Shown: one piece after another, positions 17,853-26,595 of the stretch | How the letters are laid out: each line of letters starts with the position of its first letter | Position numbering within the stretch: position 1 is the stretch's first letter | NCBI GenBank assembly: GCA_958352855.1 | Contig: CATWQE010000012.1 | Span: 1-60,318, forward strand | From: an uncultured Bacillota bacterium | GTDB lineage: Bacteria; Bacillota; Clostridia; Lachnospirales; Lachnospiraceae | Reading direction: 5' to 3' | Length of the DNA stretch: 60,318 nt | Position numbers and translations under genes: made by a program | Notes under the pieces: model-generated | The model's database searches: none | Seen by the model: only the letters and a program-made list of their open reading frames with translations | Told to the model about the DNA's origin: nothing

Positions 17853-19220
17853 TTGATTCTTAAAACTAAATTATTTGGTAAAGTGTATGAATTCAAATCT
17901 CTTCGTGAAGTGATGGCAAAGGCCAATGAAGAGAAATCCGGTGATAAGCTGGCTGGGATTGCGGCAGAATCAGCAGAAGAGCGTGTGGCAGCAAAGGTAG
18001 TGCTGTCCCATATTACCCTGGAGGAATTAAGAAATAACCCGGCAGTGCCCTATGAGGAGGATGAGGTTACCAGAATTATTCAGGATGGTGTAAATGAACA
18101 GATTTACAAAGAACATAAAAATAAAACAGTGGCAGAATTCCGTGAGTGGATTCTGGATACCTGTACCACAGGAGATATGATTAAACGTGCTTCCAGAGGT
18201 CTTACCAGTGAAATGGTAGCAGCAGTTTGTAAATTGATGAGCAACCTGGATTTAATCTATGCAGCAAAAAAAATCAGAATTTCCGCACACTGTAATACTA
18301 CAATCGGTCTTCCTGGCACCTTTTCCTCACGTTTGCAGCCAAACCATACCACAGATGATCCAAAGGGAATTATGGCATCTGTTATGGAAGGCTTGAGCGT
18401 TGGCTGTGGTGATGCTGTAATCGGACTGAATCCGGTAGATGATTCTGTAGAAAGCGTAGCAAGGATTTTAAAAAGTTTTGATGAATTTAAGAATAAATGG
18501 GAAGTCCCCACACAGATTTGTGTGCTGGCACATGTTACCACACAGATGGAAGCAGTTCGCAAGATGAATGCTCCCATTGACTTGTGTTTCCAGTCTATTG
18601 CAGGCTCACAGAAAGGAAACGAGGCATTTGGTCTTACTGCAGCCATGCTGGATGAAGCGCATGATATGATGATGAAAGAAGCAACCAGCACAGGACCGAA
18701 CTTAATGTATTTTGAAACCGGACAGGGCTCCGAGCTTTCTTCAGAAGCTCATAATGGATGGGATCAGGTGACCATGGAAGCAAGATGTTATGGATTTGCA
18801 AAACGCTATAATCCATTCCTGGTAAATACAGTTGTTGGTTTCATTGGACCGGAATATCTCTACGATTCAAAACAGGTTATCCGGGCAGGACTGGAAGATC
18901 ACTTTATGGGTAAACTGACCGGAATTCCTATGGGATGTGATGCATGCTATACAAACCATATGAAGGCAGATCAGAATGATATTGAAAATCTGGCAACCCT
19001 TCTTGTAGCAGCAGGCTGTAATTACGTTATGGGCGTACCTCAGGGAGATGACTGTATGTTGATGTATCAGTGTACTGGTTTCCATGAAGCAGCCAGCTTA
19101 AGAGAGGTATTCGGACTGCGTCCAATTCGGGAGTTCGATATGTGGCTGGAAAAAATGGGATTCTCCAAAGACGGTATCCTGACACCGCTTGCAGGAGATG
19201 CATCAGTATTTTTGAAATAG
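17853..19220 (+). CDS. eutB: Ethanolamine ammonia-lyase large subunit EutB
   Basis: TIM-barrel catalytic subunit of the adenosylcobalamin enzyme that splits ethanolamine into acetaldehyde and ammonia. Conserved segments include NTTIGLPGTFSSRLQPNHTT, GLSVGCGDAVIGLNPVDDS and YFETGQGSELSSEAHNG. The start is TTG 17853, 6 bases after GAGGTGA; the ATG at 17848 is out of frame and stops after two codons. Length is 455 residues, normal for EutB. The partner eutC follows after 13 bases. Confidence 0.97.
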   Translation: MILKTKLFGKVYEFKSLREVMAKANEEKSGDKLAGIAAESAEERVAAKVVLSHITLEELRNNPAVPYEEDEVTRIIQDGVNEQIYKEHKNKTVAEFREWILDTCTTGDMIKRASRGLTSEMVAAVCKLMSNLDLIYAAKKIRISAHCNTTIGLPGTFSSRLQPNHTTDDPKGIMASVMEGLSVGCGDAVIGLNPVDDSVESVARILKSFDEFKNKWEVPTQICVLAHVTTQMEAVRKMNAPIDLCFQSIAGSQKGNEAFGLTAAMLDEAHDMMMKEATSTGPNLMYFETGQGSELSSEAHNGWDQVTMEARCYGFAKRYNPFLVNTVVGFIGPEYLYDSKQVIRAGLEDHFMGKLTGIPMGCDACYTNHMKADQNDIENLATLLVAAGCNYVMGVPQGDDCMLMYQCTGFHEAASLREVFGLRPIREFDMWLEKMGFSKDGILTPLAGDASVFLK

Positions 19221-19233
19221 GAGGTAGCATATC

Positions 19234-20127
19234 TTGGTAAACGAAAACGATTTAAGAACAATCATTGCACAGGTTCTTCAGGAAATGAATCTGGATAAAA
19301 AAGAAGAAAATGAGAGTGCGGTTACAGGCTGTGCATCCTGCCTGAAAGCACCGGAAATCGAAGAAGGCTGTATTCCAGACGTAACAGAGGTAGATATTCG
19401 TAAACAATATCTTGTAGAAAATCCGGCAAATAAAGAAGCTTATTATGATTTGAAACAGTATGCTCCCTGTCGCCTTGGAATCGGAAAAGCAGGGGCAAGA
19501 TATAAGACAGACCCTGTATTACAGTTTAGGGCAGCGCATTCTGCAGCACAGGATGCAGTGTTCTCAGATGTTGATCAGGATTTTATAGACAGCATGGGAT
19601 TGTTTTCTGTAAAAACACAGTGTGAAAATAAAGACGTCTATCTTACCAGACCAGATCTTGGAAGAAAGCTGGATGACAATGCAGTGAACACTATTAAGGA
19701 AAAATGTAAGATGCATCCTACTGTACAGATTTTTGTATCGGACGGACTTAGCTCAGCCGCTGTTGCAGCCAATGTAGGGGATGTACTCCCTGCCATTGAA
19801 CAGGGGTTAAAGAGTTATGGCATTGAGACAGGAGTTCCGTTTTTTGTAAAATACGGGCGTGTTGGAGCTATGGATCAGGTTTCTGAAATTACAGGAGCCG
19901 ATGTTACCTGTGTGCTCATTGGAGAAAGACCTGGTCTTATTACTGCAGAATCCATGTCTGCATACATTGCCTACAAGGCAACAGTAGGTATGCCGGAGGC
20001 AAGAAGAACCGTTGTTTCCAATATTCATAAAGCAGGAACCATTCCGGCAGAAGCAGGAGCCCATATTGCAGATATTATCAAGAAAATTCTGGATAACAAG
20101 GCGAGCGGAACGGATTTAAAGCTGTAA
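19234..20127 (+). CDS. eutC: Ethanolamine ammonia-lyase small subunit EutC
   Basis: Small subunit that completes the cobalamin-binding site with EutB. Core segments GKAGARYKTDPVLQFRAAHS, FVSDGLSSAAVAANVGD and ERPGLITAESMSAY are typical. The start is TTG 19234, with GGAGGT 8 bases upstream. Residues 1-18 (MVNENDLRTIIAQVLQEM) form a short amphipathic helix followed by a polar linker, a pattern seen in peptides that target enzymes into microcompartments. Length is 297 residues. Confidence 0.96.
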   Translation: MVNENDLRTIIAQVLQEMNLDKKEENESAVTGCASCLKAPEIEEGCIPDVTEVDIRKQYLVENPANKEAYYDLKQYAPCRLGIGKAGARYKTDPVLQFRAAHSAAQDAVFSDVDQDFIDSMGLFSVKTQCENKDVYLTRPDLGRKLDDNAVNTIKEKCKMHPTVQIFVSDGLSSAAVAANVGDVLPAIEQGLKSYGIETGVPFFVKYGRVGAMDQVSEITGADVTCVLIGERPGLITAESMSAYIAYKATVGMPEARRTVVSNIHKAGTIPAEAGAHIADIIKKILDNKASGTDLKL

Positions 20128-20171
20128 GAAATGAAAAAATAAAAATATTGAGAGAATAAGGAGGAAATTCC

Positions 20172-20822
20172 ATGAAAAGAGATCCAGTAAGAGCTACAGT
20201 CCTTGCATCAAAAATCATTCCAAATGTAAGTCCGGATATGGCAAAGGAGCTGAATCTGGAACCGGGAATGAAATCTCTGGCGCTGGTTACTGCAGACAGT
20301 GATGATGTTACCTACACAGCTCTTGACGAGGCGACAAAGAAAGCAGATGTAAAGGTTGTTTATGCAAAGAGCTTTTACGCCGGAGCGGCAAATGCCAATA
20401 CAAAACTGGCAGGAGAAATTATCGGTATTCTGGCAGGTCCTAATCCGGCAGAGGTGCGCAGCGGACTGGAAGCATGTGTAGATATGATTGAAAATCAGGC
20501 ATATTTTGTTTCTGCCAATGAAGATGATTCCATTATTTATTATGCTCATTGTATTTCCAGAACAGGTTCTTATTTGTCAGAAGGAGCTGGAATCCAGGAA
20601 GGAGAAGCCCTTGCCTACCTGATTGCGCCTCCACTAGAGGCAATGTATGGTGTGGATGCAGCATTAAAGGCAGCAGATGTAAAAATGTGTGTTCTGTATG
20701 CTCCGCCATCTGAGACAAACTTCGGAGGAGCCTTGCTTACAGGAAGCCAGTCAGCATGTAAAGCGGCCTGTGATGCATTTGCAGCAGCAGTAGAATATGT
20801 AGCTGAGAATCCAAGAGAATAA
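20172..20822 (+). CDS. eutL: Microcompartment shell protein EutL
   Basis: Trimeric shell protein with two fused BMC domains whose central pore can open and close; considered a conduit for ethanolamine or cofactors. The 216 residues show the EutL pattern (PNVSPDMAKELNLEPGMKSL, GILAGPNPAEVRSGLEACVD, SPPSETNFGGALLTGSQSACKAACDAF-like end). AAGGAGG precedes the ATG. It sits between eutC and the other shell genes. Confidence 0.95.
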   Translation: MKRDPVRATVLASKIIPNVSPDMAKELNLEPGMKSLALVTADSDDVTYTALDEATKKADVKVVYAKSFYAGAANANTKLAGEIIGILAGPNPAEVRSGLEACVDMIENQAYFVSANEDDSIIYYAHCISRTGSYLSEGAGIQEGEALAYLIAPPLEAMYGVDAALKAADVKMCVLYAPPSETNFGGALLTGSQSACKAACDAFAAAVEYVAENPRE

Positions 20823-20864
20823 GTGCAGACTCAATATGGAGAGACTGCAGGCGGAGGTTAAGGC

Positions 20865-21416
20865 ATGAATGCACTGGGAATGATTGAGACATATGGCTAT
20901 CTGGCAGCAGTAGAGGCTTTGGACAGTGCACTGAAAGCTGCCAATGTATCTCTGGTAGATGTAGTCCGGGTAAACGGTGGTCTGGTGACTGTTCTGATTG
21001 AGGGTGATGTAGGTGCAGTGAAGGCAGCAACAGATGCTGCAAAGACAGCCGCCAAAAGAGTTGGTACTGTGGTGAGTGTCCATGTAATTCCACGTCCTGC
21101 AGAAGATGTAAAGAGCATGCTTACATCATCAACGGAATATAGGGAGAAAGAAAAACAGGAAACACTGGAGCTGAAACCAGAGACGCCAGAGTCAGAGCAG
21201 ACTAAAAAAATAGAAGATATGTCTGAAGAAGAAAACGAAACGTCAAAGGAAGAACGGATTTATACCAGAGAACAGATGGAAGAGATGACTGTTGCAAATC
21301 TTCGTACTCTGGCAAGAGAACTGAAGATTACAAATATGACATCCAAAGAAGTCCGTTTTGCTAAGAAGCAGCAGCTTATTGATGCAATCACAGCATTTAC
21401 CGGACAAGAGAGGTAG
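20865..21416 (+). CDS. eutK: BMC shell protein with C-terminal SAP-like domain (EutK-like)
   Basis: A hexamer-type BMC domain fills residues 1-90 (ALGMIETYGYLAAVEALDSA to VHVIPRPAEDV). An acidic, Pro/Glu-rich linker (about 92-135) follows, and then a small helical domain (about 140-178) reading MTVANLRTLARELKI and KKQQLIDAI, which resembles SAP/Rho-N nucleic-acid-binding modules. Enterobacterial EutK also carries an extra C-terminal nucleic-acid-binding-like domain, hence the name, but the two need not be orthologous. The gene overlaps nothing; eutE begins 3 bases after the stop. Function of the tail is inferred only. Confidence 0.8.
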   Translation: MNALGMIETYGYLAAVEALDSALKAANVSLVDVVRVNGGLVTVLIEGDVGAVKAATDAAKTAAKRVGTVVSVHVIPRPAEDVKSMLTSSTEYREKEKQETLELKPETPESEQTKKIEDMSEEENETSKEERIYTREQMEEMTVANLRTLARELKITNMTSKEVRFAKKQQLIDAITAFTGQER

Positions 21417-21419
21417 ATT

Positions 21420-22895
21420 ATGCAATTATATGATAAAGACCTTTTGTCAGTACAGGAAGTGCGGGAACTGGTAGAAAAGGCAAAAGCAGCCCAGCAGGAA
21501 CTGGCGGCAGGAACCCAGGCTGACGTAGACAGAATTGTAAAATCTGTAGCGCAGGCGGGTGTCCGTAATGCAAAACGTCTTGCAAGGCTGGCACATGAAG
21601 AAACCGGATTCGGTATTGAGGCTGACAAAGTAATAAAAAATGTATTCGCCAGTGATGGCGTTTACCAGCACATAAAAGATATGAAAACCATTGGAGAACT
21701 GGAACGCAATGAGGAAAAGAAGTTACGTACCATTGCTGTTCCAGTGGGAGTAATCGCAGGATTGATTCCATCCACCAATCCTACATCCACAGCTTTGTAT
21801 AAAGCAGAAATCGCAATTAAGGCAGGAAATGCCATTGTGTTTTCACCCCACCCGAATGCAAGAAATTGTATTTTAGAAACCGTCAAGGTAATCCGGCAGG
21901 CTATCGCAGAGGCAGGAGGAAATGAGAACCTGGTGAATTGTATCACCATTCCAACGATACAGGCAACTGATAATCTCATGCGTCATCCAGATGTATCTAT
22001 GATTCTGGCAACCGGAGGCTCTGCTATGGTAAGAGCTGCTTATTCTTCAGGGACTCCGGCAATCGGTGTAGGTCCTGGAAATGGTCCGGCTTATATTGAA
22101 AAAACAGCAGATATTAAATTAGCAGTAAAGCGGATTCTGGATTCCAAAACATTTGATAATGGAACCATTTGTGCTTCAGAACAGTCTGTGGTATGTGATG
22201 AGGATATGCAGGCAGAAGTGCAGGCAGAGATGGAAAGACAGGGAGCATATTTTCTTACCCCGGAGCAGATTAAAAAACTGGGAAGCTTCATCTTGCGGTC
22301 TAATGGAACTATGAATCCTATGATTGTGGGAAAATCTGCAAAAGTAATTGCGGAACTGGCTGACATTGAAATACCGGAAGGTACAAGAGTGCTGGTGGCA
22401 AGGGAAACGGGCATCGGAAGAGGACATCCCTATTCCAATGAGAAACTGGCGCCGATTCTGGCCTTTTATACAGCGCCTTCTTATGTGGAGGTTTGTGAGC
22501 TTTGTGCGGAAATTCTTCATTACGAAGGAGCAGGTCATACCTTCTCCATGCATACCAAGGATGAAAATATGGTGACTTATTTTGCACAGAGAATACCGGC
22601 ATCCAGAATTATTGTGAATACCCCAAGCGCTTTGGGTGGTATCGGAGGCACAACTGGTTTGCAGCCGGCCCTTACCTTGGGCTGTGGAGCGGTAGGAGGA
22701 AGCGCTACATCTGAAAACGTAGGACCAAAACATTTAATGAATCTGCGTTATGTAGCAGAAGGGCTTTCAGAGCTGGAAGATATCAAAGGCAGCCTTCCGG
22801 ATTGTTCAGAAGGTATCTGCAAACCGAAAAGCTATGATGATATTGACATTGATGCAGTGGTAAAAGAGATTATCAAACGTATTCAGAACTCATAG
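21420..22895 (+). CDS. eutE: CoA-acylating acetaldehyde dehydrogenase EutE
   Basis: Converts acetaldehyde, NAD+ and CoA to acetyl-CoA inside the shell. The aldehyde dehydrogenase fold is complete, with catalytic cysteine in FDNGTICASEQSV, NAD-site GVIAGLIPSTNPTSTALYK and GVGPGNGPAYIE. Length is 491 residues. The last ~17 residues (DIDAVVKEIIKRIQNS) form an amphipathic helix behind a flexible stretch, a candidate targeting peptide; the N-terminal helix is a second candidate. The ATG lies 3 bases after the previous stop with AAGAGAGG upstream. Confidence 0.96.
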   Translation: MQLYDKDLLSVQEVRELVEKAKAAQQELAAGTQADVDRIVKSVAQAGVRNAKRLARLAHEETGFGIEADKVIKNVFASDGVYQHIKDMKTIGELERNEEKKLRTIAVPVGVIAGLIPSTNPTSTALYKAEIAIKAGNAIVFSPHPNARNCILETVKVIRQAIAEAGGNENLVNCITIPTIQATDNLMRHPDVSMILATGGSAMVRAAYSSGTPAIGVGPGNGPAYIEKTADIKLAVKRILDSKTFDNGTICASEQSVVCDEDMQAEVQAEMERQGAYFLTPEQIKKLGSFILRSNGTMNPMIVGKSAKVIAELADIEIPEGTRVLVARETGIGRGHPYSNEKLAPILAFYTAPSYVEVCELCAEILHYEGAGHTFSMHTKDENMVTYFAQRIPASRIIVNTPSALGGIGGTTGLQPALTLGCGAVGGSATSENVGPKHLMNLRYVAEGLSELEDIKGSLPDCSEGICKPKSYDDIDIDAVVKEIIKRIQNS

Positions 22896-22921
22896 AAATG
22901 AAAGAATAAGGAGGAATTCAT

Positions 22922-23206
22922 ATGGCAGCACAACAGGCACTTGGAATGATAGAAACAAAAGGTTTGGTAGCATCTATTGAAGCAGCAGATGCAATGGTAA
23001 AAGCGGCAAACGTGACTCTGATTGGAAAAGAGCATGTGGGCGGAGGCCTTGTAACTGTTATGGTAAGAGGCGATGTGGGAGCAGTAAAGGCAGCCACAGA
23101 CGCAGGAGCAGCCGCAGCAGAGCGGGTAGGAGAACTGATTTCCATCCATGTAATCCCAAGACCACATGAGGAAGTAGAAGCAATTTTGCCATCTGTGAAC
23201 AAATAA
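22922..23206 (+). CDS. eutM: Major microcompartment shell hexamer EutM, copy 1
   Basis: Canonical 94-residue single-BMC-domain protein that tiles the flat facets of the shell. Typical motifs are ALGMIETKGLVASIEAADAM, VGGGLVTVMVRGDVGAVKAA and ISIHVIPRPHEEVE. The central pore loop is VGGGLV. Protein differs from the adjacent copy only at the C-terminus (SVNK here). AAGGAGG is 8 bases upstream of the ATG. Confidence 0.97.
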   Translation: MAAQQALGMIETKGLVASIEAADAMVKAANVTLIGKEHVGGGLVTVMVRGDVGAVKAATDAGAAAAERVGELISIHVIPRPHEEVEAILPSVNK

Positions 23207-23229
23207 GAAAGAATAAGGAGGAATTTCAT

Positions 23230-23514
23230 ATGGCAGCACAACAGGCACTTGGAATGATAGAAACAAAAGGTTTGGTAGCATCTATTGAAGCAGCAGATGC
23301 AATGGTAAAAGCGGCAAACGTGACTCTGATTGGAAAAGAGCATGTGGGCGGAGGCCTTGTAACTGTTATGGTAAGAGGCGATGTGGGAGCAGTAAAGGCA
23401 GCTACAGATGCAGGAGCAGCCGCAGCAGAGCGGGTAGGAGAACTGATTTCCATTCATGTGATTCCAAGACCACATGAGGAAGTAGAAGCAATTTTGCCTT
23501 CTCTTGCAAAATAA
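23230..23514 (+). CDS. eutM: Major microcompartment shell hexamer EutM, copy 2
   Basis: Second 94-residue EutM, identical to copy 1 through residue 90 or so and ending SLAK. Having two copies raises dosage of the main facet protein; because the differences are at the exposed C-terminus, mixed hexamers are also possible. The ribosome site is the duplicated AAGGAGG. Confidence 0.97.
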   Translation: MAAQQALGMIETKGLVASIEAADAMVKAANVTLIGKEHVGGGLVTVMVRGDVGAVKAATDAGAAAAERVGELISIHVIPRPHEEVEAILPSLAK

Positions 23515-23571
23515 AGAAGCCAGCATAGACTGTGAGATTTATAAGCAGCAAGAGGAGGTGGATTACCGGAT

Positions 23572-24378
23572 ATGAAAGTGATAACAGAAGCAGTATTGCG
23601 CAGTGAACTCCGGGCATCTACCCCAGAATGCTATATCGTGCCGGAGGGAAAAATTCTCTCTCCGGCAGCAAGAGAATATCTGCAGCAGTGCAAAATCCGT
23701 ATTGAAGATGGAAAGAGCAAAAGAGAAGTAAAAAAAGAAGAGCAAAAGCCAAAGAAACCAGAGATTCAGGCAACAGAAGTTCTTCCTATGCCAACTGTAC
23801 AGGTGGAGAAAGAGGCTAAGCCGAGATTTGTAGATTATGATACAGGAGCATATTACTATGAAAAACCGGAGCATATGACACATCTGTTTGGCAATACACT
23901 GGTTCCCAAAGATCATAAACGGATTTTCTTCAGGGGTAAACTGGATAGCCTGGAAACACTTTTTGTCCTGAATCAGACAATACTTCTGGAAATGGGAGAG
24001 TCTCAGAAGCTCATTGATGATTTACAGGATATTCTGGTAAGTTTGCGGGAAATGATGAGGTGCGATGTAATGGATGAACCATTCCGCAGAGAATTTATCA
24101 TTGGTCTGAATCATGCAGAGCTGAGAGAGCATTCTCATAATCCTATGAAGTTTTATAAGATTAAACAGATGGTGCTTCCTGATTATACACTAGGAAAGGC
24201 ATACGCGTTATTAAACCAACTTCGGGCTGCAGTCAGGGAAACCGAAGTAGCAGCAGCCACAGCTTTTCATGAAGGAAGAGGATACACCAGAGAGGACATC
24301 ATTGAGGAATTAAACAGAATGTCCAGTGCTATGCACATTGTCATGTGTAAGTATCTGGCAGAAGCCTATAAGGAGTAA
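23572..24378 (+). CDS. eutT: ATP:cobalamin adenosyltransferase EutT
   Basis: Makes adenosylcobalamin for EutBC. A cap of ~25 residues (VITEAVLRSELRASTPECYIVPEGKILSP pattern, shared by EutT and related Eut proteins) and a charged linker lead to the helical adenosyltransferase domain (about 95-268) with LGESQ-like and RREFIIGLNHAELREHSHNP segments. The four cysteines are isolated; the HX11CCX2C metal motif of Salmonella EutT is absent. Length is 268 residues. AAGAGGAGGTGG precedes the ATG. pduL starts 2 bases after the stop. Confidence 0.92.
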   Translation: MKVITEAVLRSELRASTPECYIVPEGKILSPAAREYLQQCKIRIEDGKSKREVKKEEQKPKKPEIQATEVLPMPTVQVEKEAKPRFVDYDTGAYYYEKPEHMTHLFGNTLVPKDHKRIFFRGKLDSLETLFVLNQTILLEMGESQKLIDDLQDILVSLREMMRCDVMDEPFRREFIIGLNHAELREHSHNPMKFYKIKQMVLPDYTLGKAYALLNQLRAAVRETEVAAATAFHEGRGYTREDIIEELNRMSSAMHIVMCKYLAEAYKE

Positions 24379-24380
24379 GC

Positions 24381-24992
24381 ATGGAAGAATTAATGAAAAA
24401 AGTGCTGGACACGATAACCAGGGCCGGTCTGGTAGAAGTAGAGGTTTCTGCCCGTCATGTACACCTGACAGATCAGGATGTAGAAAAACTTTTCGGGAAA
24501 GGCCAGGTGCTTCATGAGAAGCGCCCTCTTTCCCAGAAAGGGCAGTTCCTCTGTGAAGAGCGGGTTACACTTATAGGACCCAAAGGAAGAAAAGAGCGGG
24601 TAGCAGTCCTTGGGCCGGTTCGGAAGGCTACACAGGTAGAACTGTCCGTAAGTGACTGTGTGGCTCTGGGTGTAAATGCGCCGCTTAGAGAATCCGGAGA
24701 TGTACAAGGCTCAGCACCGCTGACTCTGGAGGGACCGGCGGGAAGTATTTCTATTACAGAGGGAACCATAGTAGCTCACAATCATATCCATGTACCTGAA
24801 GATGTGGCACAGATGCTGCAGCTAAGGGATAAGGAGCATGTGAGCGTTAAGGTTTTAAGCGAACGTCCGGTGACCTTTGATGATGTAATCATCCGCGTCA
24901 GTCCGGCATTTAATTTTAAGATGCATATTGATTTTGACGAGGCGAATGCAGCCTCAGTAAAGGGGTTTACCCTGGGTAAAATTATACATTAA
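24381..24992 (+). CDS. pduL: Phosphate propanoyl/acetyltransferase PduL-type
   Basis: Transfers acetyl from acetyl-CoA to phosphate, recycling CoA inside the microcompartment. The two PduL barrels are visible with zinc-ligand histidines in SARHVHLTDQD and VAHNHIHVPED. It replaces EutD (the Pta-type enzyme) of enterobacteria. The N-terminal MEELMKKVLDTITRAG helix is a possible targeting peptide. Length is 203 residues. Fits between eutT and eutJ, all on tight spacing. Confidence 0.95.
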   Translation: MEELMKKVLDTITRAGLVEVEVSARHVHLTDQDVEKLFGKGQVLHEKRPLSQKGQFLCEERVTLIGPKGRKERVAVLGPVRKATQVELSVSDCVALGVNAPLRESGDVQGSAPLTLEGPAGSISITEGTIVAHNHIHVPEDVAQMLQLRDKEHVSVKVLSERPVTFDDVIIRVSPAFNFKMHIDFDEANAASVKGFTLGKIIH

Positions 24993-25012
24993 GTGGTAAG
25001 GAGCAGTTGCAG

Positions 25013-25828
25013 ATGGATATCAGGCATGTGGAAGAATTTATGAGGCGTGTAGCAGAATCAGAGACAAAAACCTTTCCCGCCAAAGGAAAATTAAAAGTAG
25101 GGTTAGATCTTGGAACTGCTTATATTGTAATCGTAGTCCTGGATGAAGAAAATCAGCCGGTAGCCTGTGAAAAACAGGCAGCAAGCGTGTTAAGAGATGG
25201 TGTTGTGGTAGATTACACAGGGGCGCTGTCTATTGTTCGGAGCCTAAAAGAAAAACTGGAGAAGCGTTTGGGACGGGAACTGACAAACTGTGCTATTGCT
25301 ATGCCGGCAGGAACAGAGAGCAGTACAAAAACTCATTGCTATATTGCAGAAGGAGCTGGCTTTGAGGTTTCTGCAGTTCTGGATGAGCCAAGTTCTGCCA
25401 ATGCAGTTTATGAAATCCAGGATGGTGTCATCGTGGATGTGGGCGGAGGAACGACAGGACTTGCCATGCTAAAAAATGGCAAAGTGGTACAGGTAGAAGA
25501 TGAACCTACAGGAGGAACTCATCTTTCCCTGGTACTGGCAGGAAATTATCATGTTTCTTTTGCGGAAGCAGAGGCAATAAAACAGGATTACAGCAGACAT
25601 AAGGAAATTCTTCCGGTGCTGAAAGCTGTGGTAGAGAAAATTGCGTCTATTATCAACCGCTATGTCAGCGGAAAAGACATTGATACAATCTACCTGTGCG
25701 GCGGTACCTGTTGCCTTACCGGAATTGAAGCTATCATTGAGAAAGAGACAGGAATCAGGACTGTAAAGCCGGAAAATCCATTTTTGGTGACACCGGCAGG
25801 AATTGCAATGAACTGTCAGCCTGCTTAA
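25013..25828 (+). CDS. eutJ: Ethanolamine utilisation chaperone-like protein EutJ
   Basis: Actin/Hsp70-fold ATPase of unclear role in assembling or maintaining the Eut system. Phosphate motifs GLDLGTAYIVIVVLDE near the N-terminus and VDVGGGTTGLAML in the middle are clear, and the peptide-binding domain of DnaK is missing. ATG 25013 lies 9 bases after AAGGAG; a TTG at 25007 is only 3 bases away, so I prefer the ATG. Length is 271 residues. Confidence 0.92.
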   Translation: MDIRHVEEFMRRVAESETKTFPAKGKLKVGLDLGTAYIVIVVLDEENQPVACEKQAASVLRDGVVVDYTGALSIVRSLKEKLEKRLGRELTNCAIAMPAGTESSTKTHCYIAEGAGFEVSAVLDEPSSANAVYEIQDGVIVDVGGGTTGLAMLKNGKVVQVEDEPTGGTHLSLVLAGNYHVSFAEAEAIKQDYSRHKEILPVLKAVVEKIASIINRYVSGKDIDTIYLCGGTCCLTGIEAIIEKETGIRTVKPENPFLVTPAGIAMNCQPA

Positions 25829-25864
25829 AGCAGGCAAAAAATAGAGAGAAAGGAGGAGAAAAGC

Positions 25865-26590
25865 GTGAATACAGATTTGTTGTTGCAGGAAATCTGTAAA
25901 AGAGTTCAGGAAAAACTGCAAACCATAGAGCAGGAAACCTTGCCATCTATTTTGGTACTTACAGAAGAACATGGAAGTCTGTGCCACGAAACGTTAGAAA
26001 ATAGCGAGTTGTGTCAGTATTACCGGATGGAATGTGCGCTGTTGGCACAGTATCAGTGTTCTATAGAGAATTATGAGGCAGTTGTAGTATATACACTGTC
26101 AAATGAAGCTCTTGGAAAAATCGCACATGGAATTTTTGACAATGGTTTTACCAAGCTGTTTGGTCAGGCGCTTCTGGAAGGGAAAAAAATCTATTTAAGC
26201 CAGGAAGGTATTGAACTGTACCGGTATAAGAATACTGCACCGCAGGCCTTTTATCACAGGCTTTTGGAAAATCTGGAGCTTTTAAAGAAAAGCGGAGTGG
26301 TAATAGCAGCCCACAGCCAGATTGCAGAACAGATTCTCAACGGACAAAAAGAGGAAGCTGCCGAAGAAGAACAACCTGTATGTTCAGAGAACAGACAGGA
26401 AGAAGTTACAGAAATGGTGCTGGATAAGAAAATTATTACAGAAAAGGATATGATTCCTCTTGGAAATCAGCATATCCGTCAGGTGATAATCAGAGAAAAG
26501 GCAATTCTTTCGGATTTGGCAAAAGAATATGCGGCAAAACATAATATTCTCATACAACGCAGAGATATCTCCTCAGGAAAGCGGGAATAA
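25865..26590 (+). CDS. Eut-operon protein of unknown function (TIGR02536-like)
   Basis: A GTG start follows AGGAGGAG. The 241-residue protein begins with an amphipathic helix (NTDLLLQEICKRVQEKL), then an alpha/beta domain (about 20-155) with alternating strands that recalls a flavoprotein fold (SILVLTEE, AVVVYTLSNEAL, VVIAAHSQIAEQI), an acidic linker, and a C-terminal stretch (about 180-230) that resembles the ends of other Eut proteins (KKIITEKDMIPL, a pattern also near the N-terminus of EutT). It likely belongs to the 'ethanolamine utilisation protein' family seen in Gram-positive eut operons; no role is known to me. Confidence 0.65.
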   Translation: MNTDLLLQEICKRVQEKLQTIEQETLPSILVLTEEHGSLCHETLENSELCQYYRMECALLAQYQCSIENYEAVVVYTLSNEALGKIAHGIFDNGFTKLFGQALLEGKKIYLSQEGIELYRYKNTAPQAFYHRLLENLELLKKSGVVIAAHSQIAEQILNGQKEEAAEEEQPVCSENRQEEVTEMVLDKKIITEKDMIPLGNQHIRQVIIREKAILSDLAKEYAAKHNILIQRRDISSGKRE

Positions 26591-26595
26591 GGACT

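Larger units (their letters stand above)
22901..23514 (+). repeat. Tandem duplication of the eutM gene with its ribosome site
   Basis: The segment from 22901 (AAAGAATAAGGAGGAATT...) recurs from 23208 at a 307-base offset. Only a few synonymous changes and the last codons differ, so the copy is recent or kept uniform by gene conversion. Each copy carries its own AAGGAGGAATT site. Confidence 0.92.

Noticed and set aside
22918..23526. Long minus-strand ORF across both eutM copies
   Set aside because: It is the antisense of the duplicated shell genes; the encoded protein simply repeats itself and has no ribosome site.
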